Assembly: GCA_022511075.1 (NCBI GenBank)
Contig: JAFLSE010000002.1
Location: 1 to 64,000, forward strand
DNA length: 64,000 nt
From: Prevotella sp.
GTDB taxonomy: Bacteria > Bacteroidota > Bacteroidia > Bacteroidales > Bacteroidaceae
Direction: 5' to 3'
A program made the position numbers and the translations under genes. This document shows positions 8,701-15,827 of this stretch, one piece after another; within the stretch, counting starts at the first letter, position 1, and each line of letters starts with the position of its first letter. The notes below the pieces were generated by a model, which worked only from the letters and a program-made list of their open reading frames with translations, was not told the origin of the DNA and made no database searches.

Positions 8701-9439
8701 CGAGTATCGTCTTTTCGCGGTTTCTCACGGGTATCACCACCGAAGCCTCCGTCTCAAAGTCTTGTTCGCTGAAGTTCGGGGTTTCGTATTCGCTTGTGTT
8801 TATCCTTGCGCCAATCTCCGAAAGGTGGTGCGTGGCTGCCTTCTCCATCTCTATCTGCACCTCGCGGTTGGCAGGATTAACGTAGTCGAATTGCTTCTCG
8901 CCGCTCTTGCGCAGGTCGGTTTCCTCTTCGGTGTAAAGGTATTCGTTGATGTGGAAAATGCTGCCTTTCCTGCTCAAGAACAGCCGCAGGTCGTAGAGTG
9001 CAGCAAAGCGATAGTCTGCCGTTGTCTCTTGGGCATATTCCTTCAGCAGACGCGTGTCTATGAGCGTTGCGCTGCCATAGTCGAAGTCGTTGCGTATTGC
9101 CCCGAGTTGATGGTCTATCACGGGGTGCTTCTTGCGCTCTCCCTGTTCCATTGTGTAGTAGTCTGAATACACCATTGCCGCCCCAGCGTCTTTTGCCACT
9201 CGCAGCATTCTTTCGAGCATTCCCTGCCCCATTGTCAGCGGCGTTGTTTTTGTGTAGAGCAGCACATAGTCGGTATCGGCTTGCTCCGCCATAGCCTTCA
9301 CGTCGGCGGTTGCCATAAGGCTGTTGTCCGCCTTGCAGGCATGTATGTGGTGTACGGTGTTGTTGGCGTGAAGCGTGGCTTTCAACGCATCGTCGTCGCT
9401 GCCACCCTGTGCCAGAAAACAGTCTATCTTGTGTATCAT
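5702..9439 (-). CDS. multidomain GT2-GT2-DUF4922(HIT-like)-SpoIID protein
   Basis: 1245 residues and no obvious signal peptide. Domain order: a degenerate GT-A/GT2-like domain (about 1-215, with YSDY at the DxD position); a full GT2 glycosyltransferase (about 230-460, ASVVIPVRNREKT and QLDSDD at 317-322); a DUF4922 domain (about 530-800) with CFLCEKNRP and the histidine motif H622-x-H624-x-Q626. It ends in a SpoIID/LytB domain (about 860-1245) with a SEMAATSSLELLKAHAV block and GWGHGVGLCQIGA near the C-terminus. HxHxQ is the nucleotidylyltransferase/phosphorylase form of the HIT superfamily. SpoIID domains in known proteins are peptidoglycan lytic transglycosylases or amidase enhancers. Fusion of nucleotide-sugar chemistry to a wall enzyme suggests a cell-envelope role, but the overall reaction is unknown. 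It starts 27 bp below the M64 peptidase gene and is probably co-transcribed. Confidence 0.88.
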   Translation of the reverse strand: MIHKIDCFLAQGGSDDDALKATLHANNTVHHIHACKADNSLMATADVKAMAEQADTDYVLLYTKTTPLTMGQGMLERMLRVAKDAGAAMVYSDYYTMEQGERKKHPVIDHQLGAIRNDFDYGSATLIDTRLLKEYAQETTADYRFAALYDLRLFLSRKGSIFHINEYLYTEEETDLRKSGEKQFDYVNPANREVQIEMEKAATHHLSEIGARINTSEYETPNFSEQDFETEASVVIPVRNREKTILDAVNSALKQTTKFRYNVIVVDNHSTDDTTRLLRSIDDERLVHIIPERTDLGIGGCWNVAVNDEHCGRFAVQLDSDDLYSSENTLQAIVNAFYEQKAAMVIGSYRMCDFDLNTLPPGIIDHREWTDENGANNALRINGLGAPRAFFTPMLRQIQFPNTSYGEDYALGLIFSRRYRIGRIYDELYLCRRWGGNSDAALSVEQVNANNLYKDRLRTLEILARQQMMKGEGKSMSDNSLTRFFNRQLQMWEDARVRYRELQAIETKELEAETLTMIAQHNPARMVSTGASIKKSDITSRPCFLCEKNRPAEQAQKVLDSRFELLVNPYPILPVHYTIPSLAHTPQQILGNYDEMHKILDEYPDLMVFYNGPKCGASAPDHAHFQAGTSGIVPLQKSWQRLCRNLTAVVERENGEGIWTIADYPCTAFLIKSISAEGDIALFESLYKALPLQPDDTEPMMNIVAWRSGEEQLTVVLPRKKHRPDCYYAEGVEQMIISPGALDMAGLFIVPRREDYNKITAEKACDILREVALDEKDMANVVEKLKASFAEKEADNDIAAAHEEPQVTVGIVSAQKIAFTLNSHYTAKGADITGEQEVEFSEGGILWQGNLYSTLTFRPQDDDASFCLHDVTIGVNFHWERKERQTFLGTLRLVVEADKIVAINELPVEQYLESVISSEMAATSSLELLKAHAVISRSWLLAQMEKRKRLQEGETNGFFSFIKKDDEIIRWYDREDHTLFDVCADDHCQRYQGITKAGNPAVKKAIAATRGQILMGDGEICDARFSKCCGGVSEEFQYCWEDTPKSYLAAVRDAAPTGKGIKPSTMPDLTVEQEAERWIMSKPESFCNTRDAATLRQVLNDYDRETANFYRWQVEYSQDEISALLTEKTGTDFGAITDLVPLERGKSGRICRLKIVGTQKTLIIGKELEIRRVLSNTHLYSSAFVVKKENTDADGIPQRFTLFGAGWGHGVGLCQIGAAVMGEKGYGYDDILLHYYTNAEIKRVY

Positions 9440-9466
9440 ATCGGTCGTTTTCGGTGTGTTGTGTGT

Positions 9467-10708
9467 TTACTCGGTATAAAAGTTTATGAGCCTTGTCAGT
9501 GCCTGACGGCATACGGGACAGAACTCCGGTTCTTGGTTGGTGCGCATTCGGCAGTCCTCCGTTCCTCGCCACACTCCGTGCAGCAGATAGCCGCCGCCTT
9601 CGTACAAACCTGCCTTGCCCTCGTCAATCAGGTTCTGCCACTTTTGCGAAAAATCGTGCTTTGTTGTGATGTTAGGCTCCCACGGTTCGGTGTCGGCAAA
9701 ATACATCGGGTCTGAATCGCCGTATGCATATTCGTCGGCAAGTCCTCCGAAACTGTGCCCGAACTCGTGTACTACCACGGGGCGGAAATGCTCTCCGCGA
9801 GTGTAACTAAGGTTATACGAGTTGTATATTCCTCCTCCGCCGTATGTGTCGGTGTTTACGAGTATTATTATGTGTTCGTAGGGCACTCCTGCCAACACGT
9901 CGTGCAGTTGTTTGAGGTGTAGCGTGGTAAGGTAGCGGTCGCTGTAAAAAGTATCAAAATGCGATGCAAGCGCCGTTGTCTTCCATTCGCCTTTGCGTGG
10001 CACGCTCGTGCCGCTGTCTTCCGATGCCGATTTTACGGCAATCACACTGAAGCGGTCTTTCATCGTCTTGAATGGCTCGTGCCCGAACATCGACTCGTTT
10101 GCCGTTGCCACATCCTGCATAAACAAGTCCATTTCGCTCTCTTTGTAGCCCTCCGCCACGTATGCTATCCTTATGCACCTGCTTTCGTCCTTTGGCTGCA
10201 TCACCACCTCGTAGGGTGTCTGCCTTTCCTCCTGTCCTATCGTCCTTATCAGTATGTCGTCGGGGTCTACGCAGTGCGTCATTTCTGCCATCACCTTGTC
10301 GTGATAGTCCTTTATTCTCACCATTATGTTCACCTTGTGCTTGGGGAACGGCACGAGAAAAATGTTTTCAAACGAGCGTGGCGTGTGCTGTGATTCTTCC
10401 GTGGCGAGCCACTCTTGGAACAGCGTTGAGAACGAATGTCTATATATTACTTCGCCGCTCTCCGCCTCGCTCACCGTTATGTCTCCGTTTCCTGCCAATG
10501 GCAGTTCGTTGAGTCGCTGCCTCCTGCCATACCACCGTGCGCTCTTGCATAGTTGGTCAACGTATATCGCCTGCCTTTCCCTGTCGCCTGCAAAAACATA
10601 GTCGAGCCTCAATGTCGAGTCGCTGAAATGCTTTTCAAACTCCTGTGCCTGTGCTGCTATACAGCATACAAACGCCGCAAGTGCAAAAATATAACTTCTC
10701 CACTTCAT
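9467..10708 (-). CDS. secreted M64 (IgA peptidase-type) zinc metallopeptidase
   Basis: 413 residues from ATG 10708. It has a signal peptide (MKWRSYIFALAAFVCCIAAQA) and the zinc motif HEFGHSFGGLADEY, i.e. HExxHxxGxxxxD, typical of family M64. The preceding ~150 residues match the beta-rich N-terminal domain usual in Bacteroidales members. A longer frame opens at 10741, but a promoter occupies 10713-10744 and the shorter start gives a clean signal peptide, so I chose 10708. The name IgA peptidase comes from a Clostridium homologue; the substrate here is unknown. It is the first gene of a two-gene unit with the GT2/DUF4922/SpoIID gene. Confidence 0.88.
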   Translation of the reverse strand: MKWRSYIFALAAFVCCIAAQAQEFEKHFSDSTLRLDYVFAGDRERQAIYVDQLCKSARWYGRRQRLNELPLAGNGDITVSEAESGEVIYRHSFSTLFQEWLATEESQHTPRSFENIFLVPFPKHKVNIMVRIKDYHDKVMAEMTHCVDPDDILIRTIGQEERQTPYEVVMQPKDESRCIRIAYVAEGYKESEMDLFMQDVATANESMFGHEPFKTMKDRFSVIAVKSASEDSGTSVPRKGEWKTTALASHFDTFYSDRYLTTLHLKQLHDVLAGVPYEHIIILVNTDTYGGGGIYNSYNLSYTRGEHFRPVVVHEFGHSFGGLADEYAYGDSDPMYFADTEPWEPNITTKHDFSQKWQNLIDEGKAGLYEGGGYLLHGVWRGTEDCRMRTNQEPEFCPVCRQALTRLINFYTE

Positions 10709-10712
10709 GATG

Positions 10713-10744
10713 CAAAGATAATTGATTATTTTGATATTCACAAA
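10713..10744 (-). promoter_or_regulatory. promoter of the M64 peptidase gene
   Basis: Minus-strand TTTG (10741-10744), 20-base spacer, TATCTTTG (10713-10720). Transcription would begin within a few bases of the ATG at 10708, implying a leaderless or near-leaderless mRNA and ruling out the start at 10741. Confidence 0.75.
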
Positions 10745-10784
10745 TTTTTATATTTGCAAAATATCAGATGTATATTTTTTATTT

Positions 10785-10865
10785 GAAGATTCAACTTCAA
10801 AATGCAACCTTATTTAGCTCCTTTGTTATTTACGCCAAAAGTTGCATTTATTAATTGAACTTACG
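10785..10865 (+). repeat. 81-bp inverted repeat, left copy, flanking dapA
   Basis: Nearly identical (about 4 mismatches in 81) to the reverse complement of 11913-11993. Internally it carries AATGCAAC and GTTGCATT arms about 38 bp apart, nested inside TTCAA/TTGAA, so each copy is itself an imperfect palindrome resembling a small dispersed element. Confidence 0.85.
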
Positions 10866-10893
10866 ATATCCTGGTAATTTTATAGTTGCACAG

Positions 10894-11781
10894 CTATATG
10901 CGAAGTTCTCTCATAACATCTGAAATTCTTTTCACTGTTTGCACACAAGTAGGCACAAGAGGCAAACGAAGCACATTCTCTATCATTCCCATTTCGTGAA
11001 GAAGACATTTCACACCAGCCGGATTACCATCTATAAACAATAATGAATATAACTCTGTAAACTTGTGATGTATCTTGCGTGCACTCTCATATTCACCTTT
11101 GAACTCCAATCGTATCATTTTCGAAAATTCACGAGGCAAGGCATTTCCGATGACACTTATTACCCCCACTGCACCACAAGCTATCATAGGAAACGTAAGC
11201 GCATCATCTCCACTTATCACATCGAAATGAGTTGGTTTGTTTTTTATAATCTCGTCAATTTGTTCAAAATTGCCACTTGCCTCCTTAATTCCAACAATAT
11301 TAGGACAATCTTTAGCCAAACGCACTGTAGTTTCAGCCCGTAGGTTAATGCCTGTACGACCAGGTACGTTATAAAGAATAATAGGTAACTTTGTGGCTTG
11401 TGCTATAGCACGAAAATGCTGGTATAATCCTTCTTGGGAAGGTTTATTGTAATAGGGACAGACACTAAGAATACCATCAAATCCTTTGAAATCTCCAGTT
11501 TTCAGTTCTTCAACAATGGCAGTTGTATTATTACCTCCACAACCTATTAGTATAGGTACTCGTCCATTTACAACGTTACGTACCAAATCCTTAATTTTCT
11601 GTTTCTCTTCTGAGGTAAGGCAAGGAGTTTCGCCTGTCGTTGCAAGTATGCAGAGGAAGTCTGCCCCATTACCTAACTGATATTCTATCAGTTTTATCAG
11701 CGCCTTGTAGTCAACATCGCCATCAGCGGTAAAAGGCGTAATGAGAGCAATGCCAAGACCCTTGAATTTATTGCGTACCAT
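10894..11781 (-). CDS. dapA: 4-hydroxy-tetrahydrodipicolinate synthase
   Basis: 295 residues, the usual DapA length. This TIM-barrel aldolase condenses pyruvate with aspartate semialdehyde at the first committed step to diaminopimelate and lysine. Visible family features are TTGETP (substrate threonines), YNVPGRTG (catalytic tyrosine and the arginine after it) and GIKEASGN (Schiff-base lysine). The gene has its own promoter (11813-11843) and stands alone between two 81-bp inverted repeats. By eye it is more AT-rich than neighbouring prfA and pyrF, consistent with, but not proof of, later insertion. A paralogous DHDPS/NAL enzyme is possible but the motifs fit DapA well. Confidence 0.93.
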   Translation of the reverse strand: MVRNKFKGLGIALITPFTADGDVDYKALIKLIEYQLGNGADFLCILATTGETPCLTSEEKQKIKDLVRNVVNGRVPILIGCGGNNTTAIVEELKTGDFKGFDGILSVCPYYNKPSQEGLYQHFRAIAQATKLPIILYNVPGRTGINLRAETTVRLAKDCPNIVGIKEASGNFEQIDEIIKNKPTHFDVISGDDALTFPMIACGAVGVISVIGNALPREFSKMIRLEFKGEYESARKIHHKFTELYSLLFIDGNPAGVKCLLHEMGMIENVLRLPLVPTCVQTVKRISDVMRELRI

Positions 11782-11812
11782 ATTATTTCTTTATGATTAT
11801 CATTTTATCTTG

Positions 11813-11843
11813 CAAAGATAGGGAAAAACAAAGAGAAAACAAA
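11813..11843 (-). promoter_or_regulatory. promoter of dapA
   Basis: Minus-strand TTTG (11840-11843), 19-base spacer, TATCTTTG (11813-11820), about 32 bases above the dapA ATG and inside the repeat-bounded cassette. Confidence 0.75.
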
Positions 11844-11912
11844 AAGTTATACTCAAAATTAACAATATTTTTTATTTATAGACAACAGTAAAGTTAGTGA
11901 TATTAATCATAC

Positions 11913-11993
11913 CGTAAGTTCAATTAATAAATGCAACTTTTGGCGTAAATAACCAAGGATCTAAATAAGGTTGCATTTTGAGGTTGAAACTTC
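11913..11993 (-). repeat. 81-bp inverted repeat, right copy, flanking dapA
   Basis: Reverse-complement partner of 10785-10865. It lies between the dapA promoter and the prfA promoter. The 11782-12107 gap holds only the dapA promoter, this repeat and the prfA promoter. Confidence 0.85.
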
Positions 11994-12017
11994 ATACATC
12001 AAAAAAACATTAATTTG

Positions 12018-12049
12018 TTTGGTTGTGTGAAAGAAATTCAGTATATTTG
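12018..12049 (+). promoter_or_regulatory. promoter of the prfA-pyrF unit
   Basis: TTTG at 12018-12021, 20-base spacer, TATATTTG at 12042-12049; prfA starts about 58 bases downstream. Confidence 0.75.
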
Positions 12050-12107
12050 CACACTAAATTAAGAGCATTGGATTTTTAGGCAGATTAAAGAAACAATATT
12101 CAAGATA

Positions 12108-13217
12108 ATGGAGAATAACAGCATACTTGAAAAGCTCGAAGGATTGGTGAGCAGGTTTGAGGAGGTGGCAACACTGATAACAGACCCTGACGTGATAGCA
12201 GACCAAGAGCGATACGTGAAACTGACACGCGAATACAAGGACCTTTCCGACATTATGGACGCTCGCAAGAGATATGTGGCTTGCCTCAACGGAATAGACG
12301 AGGCAAAGGATATCCTTGCTAACGAGAGCGACCAAGAGATGAGGGAAATGGCACGCGAGGAACTGACAATGAACGAGGAGCAGCAGCCGAAGATTGAGGA
12401 GGAGATAAAAATGCTGCTCGTACCCAAAGACCCAGAAGATGCGAAGAACGTGCAAATGGAGATACGTGCAGGAACGGGCGGCGACGAGGCGGCACTCTTT
12501 GCCGGCGATATATTCCAGATGTACAAGAAATTCTGCGACTCAAAGGGATGGACATTGAGCATCACGAGCGTAAGCGAGGGTGCAGTGGGTGGCTTCAAGG
12601 AGATAGACTTTGCCGTGAGCGGTGACAACGTTTATGGCACACTGAAATATGAGAGCGGCGTACACCGCGTGCAACGCGTGCCGGCAACGGAGACACAGGG
12701 GCGTATGCACACAAGTGCAGCCACGGTGGCTGTATTGCCCGAAGCAGATAAGTTTGAGGTGACGATAAACGAGGGCGATATAAAGTGGGACACTTTCCGC
12801 AGTTCGGGTGCCGGCGGTCAGAACGTGAACAAGGTGGAGTCGGGAGTACGTCTGCGCTATCCGTGGAAAAATCCTATCACGGGCGAGACGGAAGAGATAC
12901 TGATAGAGTGTACCGAAACACGCGACCAACCGAAGAACAAGGAGCGTGCCTTGTCGCGCCTGCGCACGTTCATATACGACAAGGAACATCAGAAATATAT
13001 TGACGACATAGCAAGTCGCCGTAAGACACTCGTCTCTACCGGCGACCGCTCGGCAAAGATACGCACATACAACTATCCGCAAGGGCGCGTTACCGACCAC
13101 CGCATTGGTTTTACCACCCACGACCTCAGCGGTTTCATGGCTGGCGACATACAGGAGATGATTGATGCGCTGACCGTGGCAGAGAACGCCGAGAGAATGA
13201 AGGAAAGCGAACTTTAA
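12108..13217 (+). CDS. prfA: peptide chain release factor 1
   Basis: 369 residues, normal for RF1. It recognises UAA and UAG stop codons and triggers hydrolysis of peptidyl-tRNA. The PAT codon-recognition tripeptide (in VPATETQGRMHTS) identifies RF1 rather than RF2, and the catalytic GGQ lies in SSGAGGQNVNKVES. The N-terminal helical domain is complete. It is the first gene of a four-gene plus-strand unit with a 49-residue protein, pyrF and an HD hydrolase. Confidence 0.97.
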   Translation: MENNSILEKLEGLVSRFEEVATLITDPDVIADQERYVKLTREYKDLSDIMDARKRYVACLNGIDEAKDILANESDQEMREMAREELTMNEEQQPKIEEEIKMLLVPKDPEDAKNVQMEIRAGTGGDEAALFAGDIFQMYKKFCDSKGWTLSITSVSEGAVGGFKEIDFAVSGDNVYGTLKYESGVHRVQRVPATETQGRMHTSAATVAVLPEADKFEVTINEGDIKWDTFRSSGAGGQNVNKVESGVRLRYPWKNPITGETEEILIECTETRDQPKNKERALSRLRTFIYDKEHQKYIDDIASRRKTLVSTGDRSAKIRTYNYPQGRVTDHRIGFTTHDLSGFMAGDIQEMIDALTVAENAERMKESEL

Positions 13218-13234
13218 AAACACAAAGTAACAAT

Positions 13235-13384
13235 ATGGCACTGAAGTACACACTGAAAAAGAAGGACAATGAGAACGACGAGCGCACTGTGAATGCAAGC
13301 GAATTCATAGACCGACTGCTGTCGCTCAAACAAAGACAGACGGAGAAGGTGAAGGAAGTGCCAAAAACAGAAACTACGAAATAA
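13235..13384 (+). CDS. small conserved-looking protein of unknown function (49 aa)
   Basis: ATG at 13235, stop TAA at 13382-13384, whose last base is the first base of the pyrF ATG, giving a TAATG coupling. The product is highly charged ([19 protein letters not shown] at the start, then an amphipathic [10 protein letters not shown] segment and a lysine-rich tail) with no signal peptide or membrane segment. Position between prfA and pyrF, 17 bp after the former and overlapping the latter, and codon use like its neighbours, suggest it is a real gene. No function can be assigned. Confidence 0.6.
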   Translation: MALKYTLKKKDNENDERTVNASEFIDRLLSLKQRQTEKVKEVPKTETTK

Positions 13385-14208
13385 TGACAAGACAAGAATT
13401 AGTAAGAGAGATTTTCTCAAAGAGGTCGTTCCTCTGCGTGGGACTCGACACGGACACAAAGAAGATTCCGCAGCACCTGCTCGGCAACGACGACCCGATA
13501 TTCGACTTCAACAAGGCGATAATAGATGCGACAGCACCGTACTGCGTGGCATACAAGCCCAACCTTGCTTTCTACGAGGCTTTCGGCGTGAAGGGAATGG
13601 TGTCGTTTGAGAAAACCGTGAAATATCTCAACGAAAACTATCCCGACCACTTTGTAATAGCCGATGCAAAGCGAGGCGACATAGGCAACACAAGTGCAAT
13701 GTATGCACGCACGTTCTTCGAGGAGTATGGCATCGACTCGCTGACGGTTGCCCCGTATATGGGCGAGGACAGCGTGAGTCCGTTCCTGAAATACGAGGGC
13801 AAATGGGTGATACTGCTCGCACTTACAAGCAACAAAGGCAGCGAGGACTTCCAGCTTACGACATCGCCCGACGGCGAAAGGCTCTTTGAGAAAGTGATAA
13901 GGAAAAGTCAGGAGTGGGGCAACGAGGAGAATATGATGTATGTCGTAGGGGCAACACAGGGCAAGATGTTCGAGGATATCCGTCGCGTGGCACCGCGCCA
14001 TTTCCTGCTCGTACCTGGCGTAGGCGCACAGGGCGGAAGCCTTGAAGAGGTGTGCAAGTATGGAATGACCGACGACTGCGGACTGCTCGTTAACAGCAGC
14101 CGTGGCATTATCTATGCTTCGCAAGGCGAGGATTTTGCCGAGGTGGCAGGACAAAAGGCAAAAGAGTTGCAGGAGCAGATGGACAAGATACTGCCACTGG
14201 CAAAATAA
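13384..14208 (+). CDS. pyrF: orotidine 5'-phosphate decarboxylase
   Basis: 274 residues, typical of the longer type-2 bacterial form. It converts OMP to UMP, the last step of de novo pyrimidine synthesis. The catalytic Asp-Lys-x-x-Asp block appears as [11 protein letters not shown], and the phosphate-binding region as [14 protein letters not shown]. The start overlaps the stop of the 49-residue gene, so translation is probably coupled. Confidence 0.96.
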   Translation: MTRQELVREIFSKRSFLCVGLDTDTKKIPQHLLGNDDPIFDFNKAIIDATAPYCVAYKPNLAFYEAFGVKGMVSFEKTVKYLNENYPDHFVIADAKRGDIGNTSAMYARTFFEEYGIDSLTVAPYMGEDSVSPFLKYEGKWVILLALTSNKGSEDFQLTTSPDGERLFEKVIRKSQEWGNEENMMYVVGATQGKMFEDIRRVAPRHFLLVPGVGAQGGSLEEVCKYGMTDDCGLLVNSSRGIIYASQGEDFAEVAGQKAKELQEQMDKILPLAK

Positions 14209-14216
14209 CAGACAGC

Positions 14217-15425
14217 GTGAAGATAATAAACGACCCCGTACACGGGTTTATAAATATTCCGAGGGGAGTGTTGCTCGATATAGTGAAACACCCCCTTATG
14301 CAAAGGCTCACCCGAATAAACCAACTTGGCATGGCGTATGTGGTTTATCCGGGTGCGCGTCATTCTCGCTTCATGCACAGTCTCGGGGCATTCCACTTGA
14401 TGAGCGAAGCCATAATGTCGCTGCAACAAAAGGGGCATTTCATATTTGACATGGAGGCTGAGGCGGTGGAGGCAGCAATACTGATGCACGACATCGGGCA
14501 CGGTCCTTTCAGTCATGTGCTGGAGCATACGCTGATAAAGGGAATATCGCACGAGGAAATATCGCTGATGATGATGGAGCAGATAAACCGCGACCTCGAC
14601 AACCAACTTGGACTTGCCATAAGCATATTCAAGGACGAGTGCCCCAAGCACTTCCTGCACCAACTGATAAGCAGCCAACTCGATATGGACAGGCTCGACT
14701 ATCTGCGCCGCGATGCTTTCTTCACGGGAGTGAGCGAAGGCAACATTGGCAGTGCACGAATAATAAAGATGCTCAATATGGTGGACGACCGCCTTGTGGT
14801 GGACTACAAGGGTATAAACCCAATAGAAAACTATCTGATAAGCCGCCGCACGATGTACTGGCAGGTGTATCTGCACAAGACGGTGGTGGGCTGCGAGAAA
14901 ATGCTCGTAAATATACTTACCCGTGCCAAGCATCTTGCAAAACAAGGAAAAGACATTTTCGCACCGCCGGCATTGGGATATTTCCTGCATAACGACGTTG
15001 ATGCACAATGGTTTGCCACTCACGATGAGGCATTGCGAATGTATGAAACACTCGATGACAACGACATAATGAGTGCTATAAAGGTGTGGGCGGAAAGCGA
15101 CGACAAGATTCTCTCAACCCTTGCCACGAACATACTGCGGCGCAACCTATTCAAGGTAGAGATTTACGACGAGCCTGTGCCGCAGGAACGCATAGACACA
15201 CTGCAACAGGAAATAGCACACAAGATGGACATTGCCGAGAAAGACACTCACTATATGATGAGCGTTAACGCCATACAAAAAGACACCTACGACGTGGCTG
15301 ACGACAGCATCGCCATACTATGCAAGGACGGCACAATAAAGGACATAGCAGAAGCATCTGAAATTCTCAACATACAGACACTTTCGAAGAAGATAAAGAA
15401 ATATTTCCTCTGCTATCATCGTTAG
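14217..15425 (+). CDS. HD-domain phosphohydrolase (dNTPase-like)
   Basis: 402 residues starting with GTG at 14217, 8 bp after pyrF. Metal-binding HD residues are visible as H in GARHSRFMHSLG, HD in LMHDIGHGPFSHVLEH, and a later aspartate in SQLDMDRLDYLRRD. This pattern belongs to the dGTPase/SAMHD1-like branch of the HD superfamily, so hydrolysis of nucleotides is likely, but the substrate is not determined. Being next to pyrF fits nucleotide metabolism. The C-terminal ~150 residues show no recognisable motif. Confidence 0.85.
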   Translation: MKIINDPVHGFINIPRGVLLDIVKHPLMQRLTRINQLGMAYVVYPGARHSRFMHSLGAFHLMSEAIMSLQQKGHFIFDMEAEAVEAAILMHDIGHGPFSHVLEHTLIKGISHEEISLMMMEQINRDLDNQLGLAISIFKDECPKHFLHQLISSQLDMDRLDYLRRDAFFTGVSEGNIGSARIIKMLNMVDDRLVVDYKGINPIENYLISRRTMYWQVYLHKTVVGCEKMLVNILTRAKHLAKQGKDIFAPPALGYFLHNDVDAQWFATHDEALRMYETLDDNDIMSAIKVWAESDDKILSTLATNILRRNLFKVEIYDEPVPQERIDTLQQEIAHKMDIAEKDTHYMMSVNAIQKDTYDVADDSIAILCKDGTIKDIAEASEILNIQTLSKKIKKYFLCYHR

Positions 15426-15827
15426 ACACATAATGCACATAACATTTGCGCCTCAAAGATATAGCTGCGGTTATGAGGCGATTTTATAACCATCTGATTA
15501 TCAACACTTGCACCTCCTATATAGTACCTATTATAGTTCCTATATAGGAGGCATTTGTTTTGGATTTTTTGTACCTTTGCATCGCATACGGAAAGAAAGT
15601 ACAAACAAGACAAAACAAAACGATTATGGAAAACAAACTGATGAACAAATTGAATGCTAAACCGACACACGCCTACCCCCTTCTGAAGCCTCTATCCCCT
15701 CTATGTCTATCCCCCTATAAAGGGGGATATAGACAGAGGGGTGAGGTTTCAGTCGCCCCCAAGACAATGAGTGTTATGGGGCGAATGGGATTAATGTTTA
15801 GCATCAAAAAACATGATTTAGAAACAT
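15426..15827. repeat. gene-free stretch with two palindromes
   Basis: Palindrome 1: CCTCCTATATAG (15513-15524) and CTATATAGGAGG (15540-15551), a perfect 12-bp inverted repeat with a 15-bp centre, followed by an isolated TACCTTTG -7-like box at 15572 without a correctly spaced TTTG. Palindrome 2: about 15696-15741, CCCCTCT...CCCCCT-ATAA-AGGGGG...AGAGGGG, a ~20-bp stem with one slipped bulge, resembling a REP-type element. A short frame from 15626 translates this repeat and is probably not a gene. Confidence 0.6.
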
